Source of the DNA: Dehalococcoidia bacterium
GTDB lineage: Bacteria > Chloroflexota > Dehalococcoidia > UBA2979
Assembly: GCA_009692725.1 (NCBI GenBank)
Contig: SHYP01000007.1
Span: 1 to 63,751 of the forward strand
Length of the DNA stretch: 63,751 nucleotides
Direction of reading: 5' to 3'
Positions within the stretch are counted from its first letter, which is position 1. The number at the start of each line of letters is the position of its first letter. The notes below the pieces were generated by a model. That model made no database searches. It was not told the DNA's origin and worked only from the letters and a program-made list of their open reading frames with translations. Below are positions 52,761-60,131 of this stretch, piece after piece. Position numbers and translations under genes: made by a program.

Positions 52761-52979
52761 ATGCAGAGCCAGATTGCGGCGGTCCGCTCGGCTTCGTCCG
52801 GACGCGGTCATGCTGAGTTGCCACCGGATTGCCACCCACCTTGGCGGCAGCGAACGCCACGCGGATACACGGGACGGCAGGGCGGCCGTGGCGCCGGCGC
52901 GTGCGGGCGTCGTACGCGCGGCCTCCATGGGCGGGCAGCGCGTGGACATCGGGCTGCCCGCGGCACGTTCTCGGCTCGC

Positions 52980-53975
52980 CTAGCGCAGGAGCGCCTCGAG
53001 TTGGGTTCCGACCGTGACCGGGTCGCCCGCGGGCATATTCAGGAGCTGCACGTCGGCGCCCAACGCAGCGCGCTCTCGCAGCTGCTCGCGCACCGAGGCG
53101 AGAGGCCCGATCACCTGGATGTCGCGCACCATCGCCTCCGAGATAGCAGCGAGCGACCCTTCGGCGTCACGCTCTGCCCAAGCAGCGCGCGAGGCGGCCA
53201 CCTCCGACTCGAAGCCGTTGCGGGCGAGCATCTGCCAGTAGAAGACTCCCATGCGGTTGATGTAGAACTGGAGCGGCTGCCGGGCCGCTCGCCACTGTTC
53301 CTCATCACGCTGGCCGTCGAGCACGTACGCGAACGTCCAGGGGGCGATCGTGAGCGTGGCGTGCTCGCGACCGGCTGCGCGCGCGGCGTCCGCGAGCTGC
53401 TCGCGGAGCGCCCCGAAGCGACTCTTGGGCCAGTGCAGCGGCATGATGCCATCCGCAATCTCGCCGGCCTGGCGGATCGAGCGTGGCGTCAGCGCGGCGA
53501 CGAAGATGGGAACGTGGTCGCGCACACGCGCGCAATCCAGGCGAAAGCCGCGCGAGAGTTGGAAGATCTCGCCTTCGTAGTTGAGCGGCTGGCCGCGCAT
53601 CAGCACGTTGATGATCTCGACGTACTCGCGCAAGCGCTGTAGTGGCCGCTCGAACTTCGCCCCGTGGAAGTGCTCAATGACAAGTTCGCCTGAGGCGCCC
53701 AGTCCCAGCAGCGCGCGCCCTCCGGAGAGCTGATCGAGCACCGCGAACTCCTGCGCGAGCACACCCGGCGAGCGTCCGAAGACGTTGACGATGGAGGTCC
53801 CGAGCTGGATACGCGAGGTGTGCAGCGCGAGGATCGTGAGCCACGGGATTGCGGAGGCGCCCCAGGTCTCGCCGGTGGTGACCAGTTCGTAACCGAGTTC
53901 CTCGGCGATGCGAACCTTCTCCAACGCCGCACGCCAGTCGTCATTCCATCGCTCGCTGCGCAGCCCGAGACGCAT
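52980..53975 (-). CDS. LLM-class flavin/F420-dependent oxidoreductase
   Basis: A 331-residue luciferase-like enzyme: MRLGLRSERWNDDWRAALEK, ELGYELVTTGETWGASAIPWL, LALHTSRIQLGTSIVNVFGRSPGVLAQEFAVLDQLSGGRALLGLGASG, and PIFVAALTPRSIRQAGEIADG. This pattern is typical of F420-dependent LLM enzymes in actinobacteria and Chloroflexota. The 3' end and downstream 300 bases are duplicated, in damaged form, after attL. It may therefore be cargo of a second, older element at the same tRNA. Confidence 0.9.
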   Translation of the reverse strand: MRLGLRSERWNDDWRAALEKVRIAEELGYELVTTGETWGASAIPWLTILALHTSRIQLGTSIVNVFGRSPGVLAQEFAVLDQLSGGRALLGLGASGELVIEHFHGAKFERPLQRLREYVEIINVLMRGQPLNYEGEIFQLSRGFRLDCARVRDHVPIFVAALTPRSIRQAGEIADGIMPLHWPKSRFGALREQLADAARAAGREHATLTIAPWTFAYVLDGQRDEEQWRAARQPLQFYINRMGVFYWQMLARNGFESEVAASRAAWAERDAEGSLAAISEAMVRDIQVIGPLASVREQLRERAALGADVQLLNMPAGDPVTVGTQLEALLR

Positions 53976-54111
53976 CTTCCCCGCCTTCCTCGTGTGTCGC
54001 GGCAGCGACGCCGAGGTCGCATCGTACCTGCGCTCAAGAAGCCCGGCAGCTCGTGCTCCTTGACGGTCCAGCTGAGGATCCGCGTGAGGGTCGCCAGCCG
54101 TGCCTGCGCCG

Positions 54112-54118
54112 GGCTGGC
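54112..54118 (+). terminator. Right arm of a weak hairpin after the LLM upstream region
   Basis: GCCAGCC at 54093-54099 and GGCTGGC at 54112-54118 can pair with a 12-base loop, and AGGTTTT follows. It lies at the end of the integrase fragment. Low confidence. Confidence 0.25.
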
Positions 54119-54128
54119 AGGTTTTGGG

Positions 54129-54416
54129 TCAGGTCTCGACGACGTGGCGCCTAGCGAGGACTCCGTCGAGCGCGGCAGCGGCATCTCGCTGCATGTCCGG
54201 CACGACGTGGCCGTAGGTGTCGAGCGTGATGGCGATGGTCGCGTGCCCGAGGCGCTCGCTCACGATCTTCGGGTGGACGCCGGCGCGCAGCATGAGCGTG
54301 GCGGCCGTGTGGCGGAGGCCGTGGAACCGCACGGGTCCAAGGCCGAGCCGTTTCATGAGTGTGCTGAACGAGTTCGAGATCCGGTACGGCGGCGCCCCGA
54401 CGGGGCAGCGTGCTAG
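54129..54416 (-). pseudogene. C-terminal fragment of a second tyrosine recombinase
   Basis: The frame, open from 54416, reads PPYRISNSFSTLMKRLGLGP, then FHGLRHTAATLMLRAGVHPK, IVSERLGHATIAITLDTYGH, VVPDMQRDAAAALDGVL. It carries the last catalytic residues H-x-x-R, His and Tyr of an integrase; the N-terminal two-thirds is missing and an in-frame TGA lies just upstream. It is only distantly similar to the recombinase at 51595. This suggests a second integrated element next to the first, now degraded. Confidence 0.8.
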
Positions 54417-54654
54417 TCATCACGATCGCGGGATCGTCACACCGCCGTGCGGCCTCCATGACGATGGCCGGCCATCACCGGCGTTGTGGAAACGCCGGCT
54501 TAACGGCCGCGTGATGACTTCTTCGCCTGCGCGAAACCCGCACGCCTGAGGGCCTCGCTACGGTCGTCCCTGACACGAACGGATTGGCTGGCGGACGCCC
54601 CATACGGCGCCGACACGAGCGGGACGCGCAGCGCCCGCGCTGGAGGGAGCATCG

Positions 54655-55046
54655 GTGGTCAGGATCGATTGACGGAAGTTCCTCCAACTCGTGGGGCGTC
54701 GGGAACGGCTCTGGTGCTGCCGGCGCTGTTCACCGCCTGCGGGGGCGACGACGAGGGTGGTCCCCCCGCAGTCGCCAGTGGCGCCACCACGGCGCCCGGC
54801 ATCGCGGCGACGCCCGGCCTGACCGCCACGAGTGATGAGGAGATGAAGATCGGCTTCATCGCATTGACCGACTGCGCCTCCGTCGTGATGGCGCACGAGC
54901 TTGGGTTCTTCAAGCAGTACGGCCTGGACGTCGATGTCGTGAAGCAGGCGTCCTGGGCCAGCACCTGCGACGCACTGTTCACCGGTGACATCCACGCCGC
55001 GCACATGCTGTTCGGCATGCCTTTCTCCGTGTACACGACGAGCTGA
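54655..55046 (+). pseudogene. Decayed ABC substrate-binding protein (NrtA/SsuA-like), N-terminal part
   Basis: A Tat/lipoprotein signal can be pieced together from two frames: RKFLQLVG (after an in-frame TGA at about 54668) and then GTALVLPALFTACGGDDEGG. The mature start follows: EEMKIGFIALTDCASVVMAH, ELGFFKQYGLDVDVVKQASW, and STCDALFTGDIHAAHMLFGM, which is the beginning of nitrate/sulfonate/taurine-type binding proteins. The frame stops at 55046 and the remaining 250 or so residues are missing. At about 55033 the sequence joins the end of an ABC ATPase gene. Confidence 0.75.
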
Positions 55047-55300
55047 TCAACCTCTGGAGCTTCGACCGTGAGACCGAGACGGTGATCATGGTGACGCACG
55101 ACATCGACGAGGCGCTCTACCTCTCCGACCGGATCGTGGTTATGACGAATGGTCCGCGCGCCACGATCAGCGAGGTCGTCGACGTGCCACTCGTCCGCCC
55201 GCGTGACCAGCGCGCGATGCTGCACGACTCTGCGTACATCGACATCAACGACCGCCTCGTCCAGCTGCTTGTTGAGGGCACGGCAACAGGGGCGGCATGA
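55031..55300 (+). pseudogene. C-terminal fragment of an ABC ATPase (NrtD/SsuB-like)
   Basis: The frame reads DELINLWSFDRETETVIMVT, HDIDEALYLSDRIVVMTNGP, RATISEVVDVPLVRPRDQRA, to a stop at 55300. The H-loop VTHDIDEALYLSDR is typical of nitrate/taurine importers. Walker A, signature and Walker B are lacking. Directly joined to the binding-protein start, so the deletion removed the rest of that gene, the permease and most of the ATPase. Confidence 0.8.
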
Positions 55301-55586
55301 GCTCCCATCGCATCGGGGGGCCGTGCCGGCGCAAGGTCAGGCTACCGGTGTGACGGCGGACCCCTGAAGGTTCCGATCCCGTCCATCCCGCCCCTTCGAC
55401 CGTGGCGAAGACGAGGTCGCCGTTCCCGTATTCGGGACCGATCGCGAGACGCGCCTGGAGTTCGCACCTGCGATGCGCTCAGCGCGCGCGGATGGCTCTC
55501 TTCCGAGAGCGCGATGCGGCGCCGCGAGCAGTGGGAGTCCACGGTGCAGCGTGCAGCGGGTTCCGGCGTACTGCGGCCCGCGGACG
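55301..55586. other. Non-coding stretch downstream of the collapsed ABC operon
   Basis: No supported gene. Frames on both strands are Arg/Pro/Ser-rich without ribosome sites. It separates the plus-strand remnant from the minus-strand yajQ group. Confidence 0.4.
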
Positions 55587-55748
55587 CTATCGTCGCCCGT
55601 CCGAGGTGCCGCGCCGAGTCCGTTCCGCCTGCACCTCGGTCTCCCAGTAGTCGCGGGCGGACGCGCGCTCCTCATCGGTCCCCGCGCTCGGCGGGGGCGT
55701 GTACTGTCCGCGGTGTCGCCAGCTCAGCAGTCGAGTCCACAGGGACAT
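55587..55748 (-). CDS. Small uncharacterised protein downstream of yajQ
   Basis: A 53-residue frame: MSLWTRLLSWRHRGQYTPPP, SAGTDEERASARDYWETEVQ, AERTRRGTSDGRR. It has a perfect AGGAGG seven bases or so before its ATG (CACAGGAGGATGC then ATG). It lies 44 bases after the yajQ stop on the same strand and is probably co-transcribed. An amphipathic start (WTRLLSW), a charged Glu/Arg-rich middle and no cysteine. No family recognised. The ribosome site and composition make it more than a chance frame. Confidence 0.55.
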   Translation of the reverse strand: MSLWTRLLSWRHRGQYTPPPSAGTDEERASARDYWETEVQAERTRRGTSDGRR

Positions 55749-55792
55749 GCATCCTCCTGTGCGCGCACGGTGTTGGGGACAGCCGTGCGTCG

Positions 55793-56293
55793 CTAGCGGT
55801 AGTTCCCAAAACTCAACTCGATGCCCCAGTCCTGCTGCCGGAGCGACTGCATCACGGTCTGCAGGTCGTCGCGGTTTGGCCCGGAGACGCGTACCGCGTC
55901 TCCCTGTATCTGCGTTTGCACGCCCTTCAGTTTCTGGTCGCGTACCGACTTGGTGATCCGTTTCGCCGTCTCCGCGTCGATGCCCTGAAGCAGGGTCACC
56001 ACCTGGCGCACCGTGCCGCCGGTGGCTGGCTGTGGCTCGGCGCGCTTGAGGTTCTGCAACGGCACCTTGCGCGCGACGAGTCGCTCGACGAGCATGCTCC
56101 AGATCGCCTCGAGTTTGTAACGGTCAGCGGTGCGCAGTTGGATCGTGCCCTCCGCGCGGTCCGACTCGATCTCGACGAGCACGCCTTTGAAGTCGAAGCG
56201 GCCGGTCAGCTCGCGGCGCGCCTGGTTCAGGGCGTTCTCCACCTCCTGCAGATCGCAGCCGGTGGTGACATCGAACGATTGGTCCTTCGCCAT
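55793..56293 (-). CDS. yajQ: YajQ-family nucleotide-binding protein
   Basis: A 166-residue member of the YajQ/DUF520 family; the Xanthomonas homolog binds cyclic di-GMP, others bind nucleotides or RNA. Typical sequence: MAKDQSFDVTTGCDLQEVEN, ALNQARRELTGRFDFKGVLV, then RADRYKLEAIWSMLVERLVA-like segment and the C-terminal VRVSGPNRDDLQTVMQSLRQ, QDWGIELSFGNYR. ATG at 56293; the frame continues upstream without protein-like content. Sits between two tiny genes on the same strand. Confidence 0.93.
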   Translation of the reverse strand: MAKDQSFDVTTGCDLQEVENALNQARRELTGRFDFKGVLVEIESDRAEGTIQLRTADRYKLEAIWSMLVERLVARKVPLQNLKRAEPQPATGGTVRQVVTLLQGIDAETAKRITKSVRDQKLKGVQTQIQGDAVRVSGPNRDDLQTVMQSLRQQDWGIELSFGNYR

Positions 56294-56439
56294 CAGTACG
56301 CGCCTATCGCCCGGCGACGATGGGCAGCGGGCGCGGCCAGTCGACACGAAGCGAACGCCGACGCGGCCCCGCTGGGAGCAGCCGCGGGCTCAGTGGTGGC
56401 GTCGTCCGTGCGAGTGCGCACTGACGGGAGATTGGAGCG

Positions 56440-56553
56440 CTACCGCGCCGGTCTGGGGGCCGCGGGGGCGATGGCGGCACCGGAGCCGCTCTTCGGCGCA
56501 GCCTTGGTGCTCGGCTTCTTCTTGTTGTTCTTCTTCGGACTCTTGTCACCCAT
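56440..56553 (-). CDS. Very small basic Lys-rich protein
   Basis: A 37-residue frame: MGDKSPKKNNKKKPSTKAAP, KSGSGAAIAP and a short Pro/Arg tail. GGAGG lies eight bases before the ATG. The start M-G-D-K-S-P-K is a recurrent beginning of small, lysine-rich bacterial proteins of unknown role, so I consider it real. It is 147 bases upstream of yajQ on the same strand and may share its transcript. Likely disordered and nucleic-acid binding (inference from composition). Confidence 0.6.
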   Translation of the reverse strand: MGDKSPKKNNKKKPSTKAAPKSGSGAAIAPAAPRPAR

Positions 56554-57136
56554 ACCAATGCCTCCAGTGTGCAAGCTCCAACATTAGCCTATTCCAGCAC
56601 TCCCTGGGGCGCTGCGGTCGCCGCCGTCTCCCCGCAGGCATCGAGCCGGACGCCGAGACGGGGTGACATACGCCAGGCTGGTGTGCGCGGGGCCTTCGGC
56701 ACGTTCGTGCTGCGGCTGCTGAGGGGCGCACACGCCCGCAACTGCGACGGGTCGAGGAGTGAATGGGCGAACCGCGACGATACGCCGCTCGTGCTCGAGC
56801 GCTGACGGGCGCTCACGGCCACGATCGGACGGCGCGTCGGGTGGCTATTGCTTGGTTCCGCGCGCGGCGCGCCGGTTACCTGCGTGGTGCGGGGAACTTC
56901 CTGCCGGTCGTGAAGTTCCGTACTTCGGTTCCACGTGCGACGGCGTTCTGATGCTTCCCACAAAGCGTCTTGGCCGGAGGCTTCAGCGACGAGACACAAC
57001 GCGTCCCTGACGCCGTCTGCGCATTGCATTGAGGCATGTGAATCTCCTAACGCTCGACCGGTTGCGCCACGTCCGCATTGTCGCCGATTGCGGGCTAACA
57101 ACAACGGGCAGTCGTAGCGTGGGGACTTCTCGCTGA
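56554..57136. other. Gene-poor region before an acyl-CoA dehydrogenase tail
   Basis: About 580 bases. The long minus-strand frame across it is Arg/Ser-rich, has no ribosome site and resembles no protein. Local GC is lower than average. Nothing else recognised; it may be decayed sequence. Confidence 0.4.
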
Positions 57137-57383
57137 TCCCAACTACGAGGCGTCGATGGGCAAGGCGTACTCGTCCGAGCTGACGCAGCGCCTCTCGCGC
57201 ACGGGGACGAAGACGTTCGGGTTGTACGGGAACCTGTGGGCGGGCAACGAACCATACGCGCCGCTTGGCGCATCGCACACGCGCACGTACGTAAGCAGCG
57301 TGGTTGGGACGATCGCGGGTGGATCGAGCGAGATACAGCGCAACATCATCGCCACGCGCGGACTCGGGCTACCCCGCGGCTAG
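57137..57383 (+). pseudogene. C-terminal fragment of an acyl-CoA dehydrogenase (paralog 5)
   Basis: From 57137 the frame reads PNYEASMGKAYSSELTQRLS, RTGTKTFGLYGNLWAGNEPY, then VSSVVGTIAGGSSEIQRNII, ATRGLGLPRG and stop. This equals the last 80 residues of the other acyl-CoA dehydrogenases here; the preceding 325 residues, including FAD motifs, are absent. An internal ATG (57156) could start a short peptide. The 5' junction is abrupt and follows unrelated sequence. Confidence 0.85.
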
Positions 57384-57402
57384 CGCTCGGGGCTGCTGCG
57401 GA

Positions 57403-57450
57403 CGAACGCAGAGCGGGCGCGCCGATGGTGGCGCGCCCGCTCTGCGTTCG
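57403..57450. terminator. 21-bp stem-loop terminator after the dehydrogenase tail
   Basis: CGAACGCAGAGCGGGCGCGCC and its exact complement flank a GATGGT loop. It stands between the convergent ends of the dehydrogenase fragment and the synthetase-like gene, as in the two longer hairpins at 19977 and 46681. Confidence 0.65.
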
Positions 57451-57496
57451 CGGCCCTGTCGCGAGGTGCCGACAGTGCATTCCGAGCTGCGCGCGC

Positions 57497-58939
57497 CTAC
57501 GACTCGGTGCGTTGGGCGCGCGTGGCGTAGTAACGCTCGACGCGGGAGTAGGCCTGCGTAGCTCGGTCGAAGGACGGGCAGACGGGGTAGCCGCGCCCGA
57601 TGAGCGTGGCGCGCACGATGTTGTAGGACTCAGGGTTCGTGCCGGGATGCACCACCATGATCAGGGGCTTGCCCCAGCTATTCGCGCGCCAAGCGTCGAT
57701 GGTGTCGAGGGTGCGCGTGAGCCGGTCCATGTCGAGGCGGCCGCCGGGGCCGCCGGTGCCGATTTCGTAGATCGCGGCGTCGAGGTTCCCGTCCTCGCTC
57801 AGGATCTCCAGGATCTTTTCCAGGTTGCTCTCTGAGCCGCGGGCGGACGTCGGGGCGATCGTGGCGCCCATATCGAAGGGGTTGAAGTACGAGCCGCCGA
57901 TGACGTTGAAGAACTCCTGCAGGCGGCCGTAAGAGCGGTCGGAGAGCCTCGGCATCTGGAGATCGGCGCGGCCGGCGGCGTCGGAGATGGCCACGGACTG
58001 GCCGCCCGAGCCGGCGAGCAGGGCGATCCGGCGGCCAGCCGCGGGTGGGCAGTGCACGAGTACCGCCAGCGTGTCGATGAGCTCGTCTCGGGTGACGACC
58101 GGGATGGCGCCGGATTGGCGGGCCATCGCGTCCCAGAGCGTTTGCGGAGTGGCGAGCGAGGTGGTGTGCGTGCGCGCAGCGCTCGCGCCGTTGGCGGTGG
58201 AGCCGCCTTTGAACATGACGACGGGTTTGCGCTTCGTCACCTCGCGCAGGCGTTGAAAGAAGCGGCGCCCGTCGCGCGGGCCTTCGATGTAGACGCCGAT
58301 GAACTGCGTCTCCGGGTCGTCGGCGAGGTACTCGATGTAGTCGGCCTCGTTGAGGATGGCGGCGTTGCCGATGGAGACGGTGCGCGTGACGTCGATGCCG
58401 GCGTACTGGGCCTCATTCGTGAGGCCGACGGCGTGCGAGCCGGACTGCGACATGAAGGAGACGTTGCCGCCCTCGGCGTGCTGCATCTCGGCGCTGAAGC
58501 GGATGCCGAGGCGGCGGTTGTAGATGCCCATGCAGTTGGGGCCGACGATCGGCATGCCGGCCTCGGTGGCCATGGTCACGATGCGTTGCTGCAGTTCGAT
58601 GCCGAGTGCTTCCTGCGTCTCGGCGAATCCGGCGGTGAACATCGCGATGCCGGAAACGTTGCGGGTGATGGCGTCCTGCACGATGCGCGGCACGACCTGA
58701 CGCGGCACCGCGCAGATCAGCAGATCGATCTCGCCCGGGACGTCAGCGAGCGAGGTGAAGTTCCTGAATCCGCGTTCCTCGATGCCTTTGATCTCGTTCG
58801 GGTCGACCTGCACCGAGTAGAGCTCGCCGGAGAACTCCTTCTGGTTCGTGAGCCACTGGAAGTCGGGCCCCTTGTCACCGACGACGACCACCGTGCGGGG
58901 GTTGAGCGTGCGGTGCAGGCGCTCCTTGTCGACGGGCAT
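57497..58939 (-). CDS. NDP-forming acyl-CoA synthetase-like protein (alpha part)
   Basis: A 480-residue protein with a CoA-binding Rossmann domain (LNPRTVVVVGDKGPDFQWLT, about 10-110) and two succinyl-CoA-ligase-like domains. Seen: MPIVGPNCMGIYNRRLG, NVSFMSQSGSHAVGLTNEA, and GGSTANGASAARTHTTSLAT with a His where the phospho-His segment lies. The ATP-grasp part found in full-length members is absent, so it needs a partner subunit not in this window, or has another role in CoA-ester binding. ATG at 58939 follows AAGGAG. 205 bases downstream of the SDR on the same strand. Confidence 0.82.
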   Translation of the reverse strand: MPVDKERLHRTLNPRTVVVVGDKGPDFQWLTNQKEFSGELYSVQVDPNEIKGIEERGFRNFTSLADVPGEIDLLICAVPRQVVPRIVQDAITRNVSGIAMFTAGFAETQEALGIELQQRIVTMATEAGMPIVGPNCMGIYNRRLGIRFSAEMQHAEGGNVSFMSQSGSHAVGLTNEAQYAGIDVTRTVSIGNAAILNEADYIEYLADDPETQFIGVYIEGPRDGRRFFQRLREVTKRKPVVMFKGGSTANGASAARTHTTSLATPQTLWDAMARQSGAIPVVTRDELIDTLAVLVHCPPAAGRRIALLAGSGGQSVAISDAAGRADLQMPRLSDRSYGRLQEFFNVIGGSYFNPFDMGATIAPTSARGSESNLEKILEILSEDGNLDAAIYEIGTGGPGGRLDMDRLTRTLDTIDAWRANSWGKPLIMVVHPGTNPESYNIVRATLIGRGYPVCPSFDRATQAYSRVERYYATRAQRTES

Positions 58940-59144
58940 TCGGTGCTCCTTCGTCTGCTCGCGTGGCCTCGCACGCCTGGACCTGGCGCCCGGCATCATA
59001 GCGCGTGGTCGGGCACGGGGATGGTCGTCGCGTCGAGGTCCAGCCGTAGCGCTCACGTCGCCGATGGACCAGCTGGCGTCCGCGCTCGAGGCGCCTCAAT
59101 CCTGGGGCGCGATATCGAGCTGCCTGCGCACCCACCCTTCGCTC

Positions 59145-59939
59145 CTACAGCCGGTTCGCCGAGCACACGTCGCGATCGATCAGGATGGACCCGTTCAGGC
59201 GGTCCGCAGGCTGCGTGCAAATCCACACGGCGGCCTTGCCCATCTCGTGGGCGTGCTCGAACTCCACGACGGGGTTCGCGGGATCGTTCTCGGCGAAGAT
59301 GTTGCCGGGGGTGCGCACGCGGCCGACCGGCATCAGCACATTCACTGAGACACCATCGCGCTGTAGCAAACGCGCCTGCGTCTGGGAGAAGTGCTGCACA
59401 AACGCCTCGCCGGGGCCGAACAGGCTGTCGCCTGAGGCGAGCGCGCCGGCGTCTGCGTACGGGCCCGCCCCGGGGAGCGTGCCGCCGCTGCCGGAGATGT
59501 TGATGATGTGCCCGCCGCCGACCGCGCGCAGGTGCGGCAGCACAGCCTGCATCGTCAGTACCGGACCGCGCACGTTGACGTCGATACTGACGTTGATATG
59601 CCGTGGCGCCGCCTTCGCGAGGTCGCTGCTCGGGACGAAGATCGCCGCGTTGTGCACGAGGATGTCGATACGTCCCCACTCCGCCACCACGCGCGCGACC
59701 GCGGCGGCGATGCTCTCCGGGTCGCGCAGGTTGAGTACCACCGGGAGGGCGATTCCGCCCGCCGCAGCGATGTCCTCGGCGACGGAGTAGATGGTGCCGG
59801 GCAGCCGGGGATCGCGCACCGCCTCCGTGCGCGCTGCGACCGCGACCCGCGCCCCTGCGCGGGCGAGGTGCAACGCGATGTCCGCACCGATCCCACGGCT
59901 CGCCCCCGCCACGATCGCCACGCGCCCCTCAAGCGACAT
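59145..59939 (-). CDS. SDR-family protein lacking the catalytic Tyr/Lys
   Basis: A 264-residue SDR with a normal cofactor half: AGASRGIGADIALHLARAG, HNAAIF, Ser in INISGSGGTLPG. It shares with the SDR at 16836 the signatures RTEAVRDPRLPGTIYSV and VRTPGNIFAENDPANPVVEF. Where that protein has LFYGMVKAGLERF with the Y-x-x-x-K pair, this one has SLFGPGEAFVQHF, so both catalytic residues are gone. It is probably a non-catalytic NAD(P)-binding paralog or has changed chemistry. ATG at 59939 follows GGGAGGG. Confidence 0.85.
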   Translation of the reverse strand: MSLEGRVAIVAGASRGIGADIALHLARAGARVAVAARTEAVRDPRLPGTIYSVAEDIAAAGGIALPVVLNLRDPESIAAAVARVVAEWGRIDILVHNAAIFVPSSDLAKAAPRHINVSIDVNVRGPVLTMQAVLPHLRAVGGGHIINISGSGGTLPGAGPYADAGALASGDSLFGPGEAFVQHFSQTQARLLQRDGVSVNVLMPVGRVRTPGNIFAENDPANPVVEFEHAHEMGKAAVWICTQPADRLNGSILIDRDVCSANRL

Positions 59940-60131
59940 CGGTCCCTCCCGCCTGTGCTACACCTCTATCACCCGCACGGTATCGCCGCGGTGGGCAGCA
60001 TGCGGGCCGCACACTCGCGTGGTGCAGGCCCCCGAGCACCGGGTGGATTGACGGCCACGGCCGTGAGCTCGGCGTTTGTCCCAGCCGATGCACGGTAACG
60101 GCTATGATGCGGCCGGACGGCGGGGAGCCCG

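Noticed and set aside
56589..57278. 229-codon minus-strand frame
   Set aside because: Overlaps the acyl-CoA dehydrogenase tail antisense, low-complexity Arg/Ser content and no start signal.
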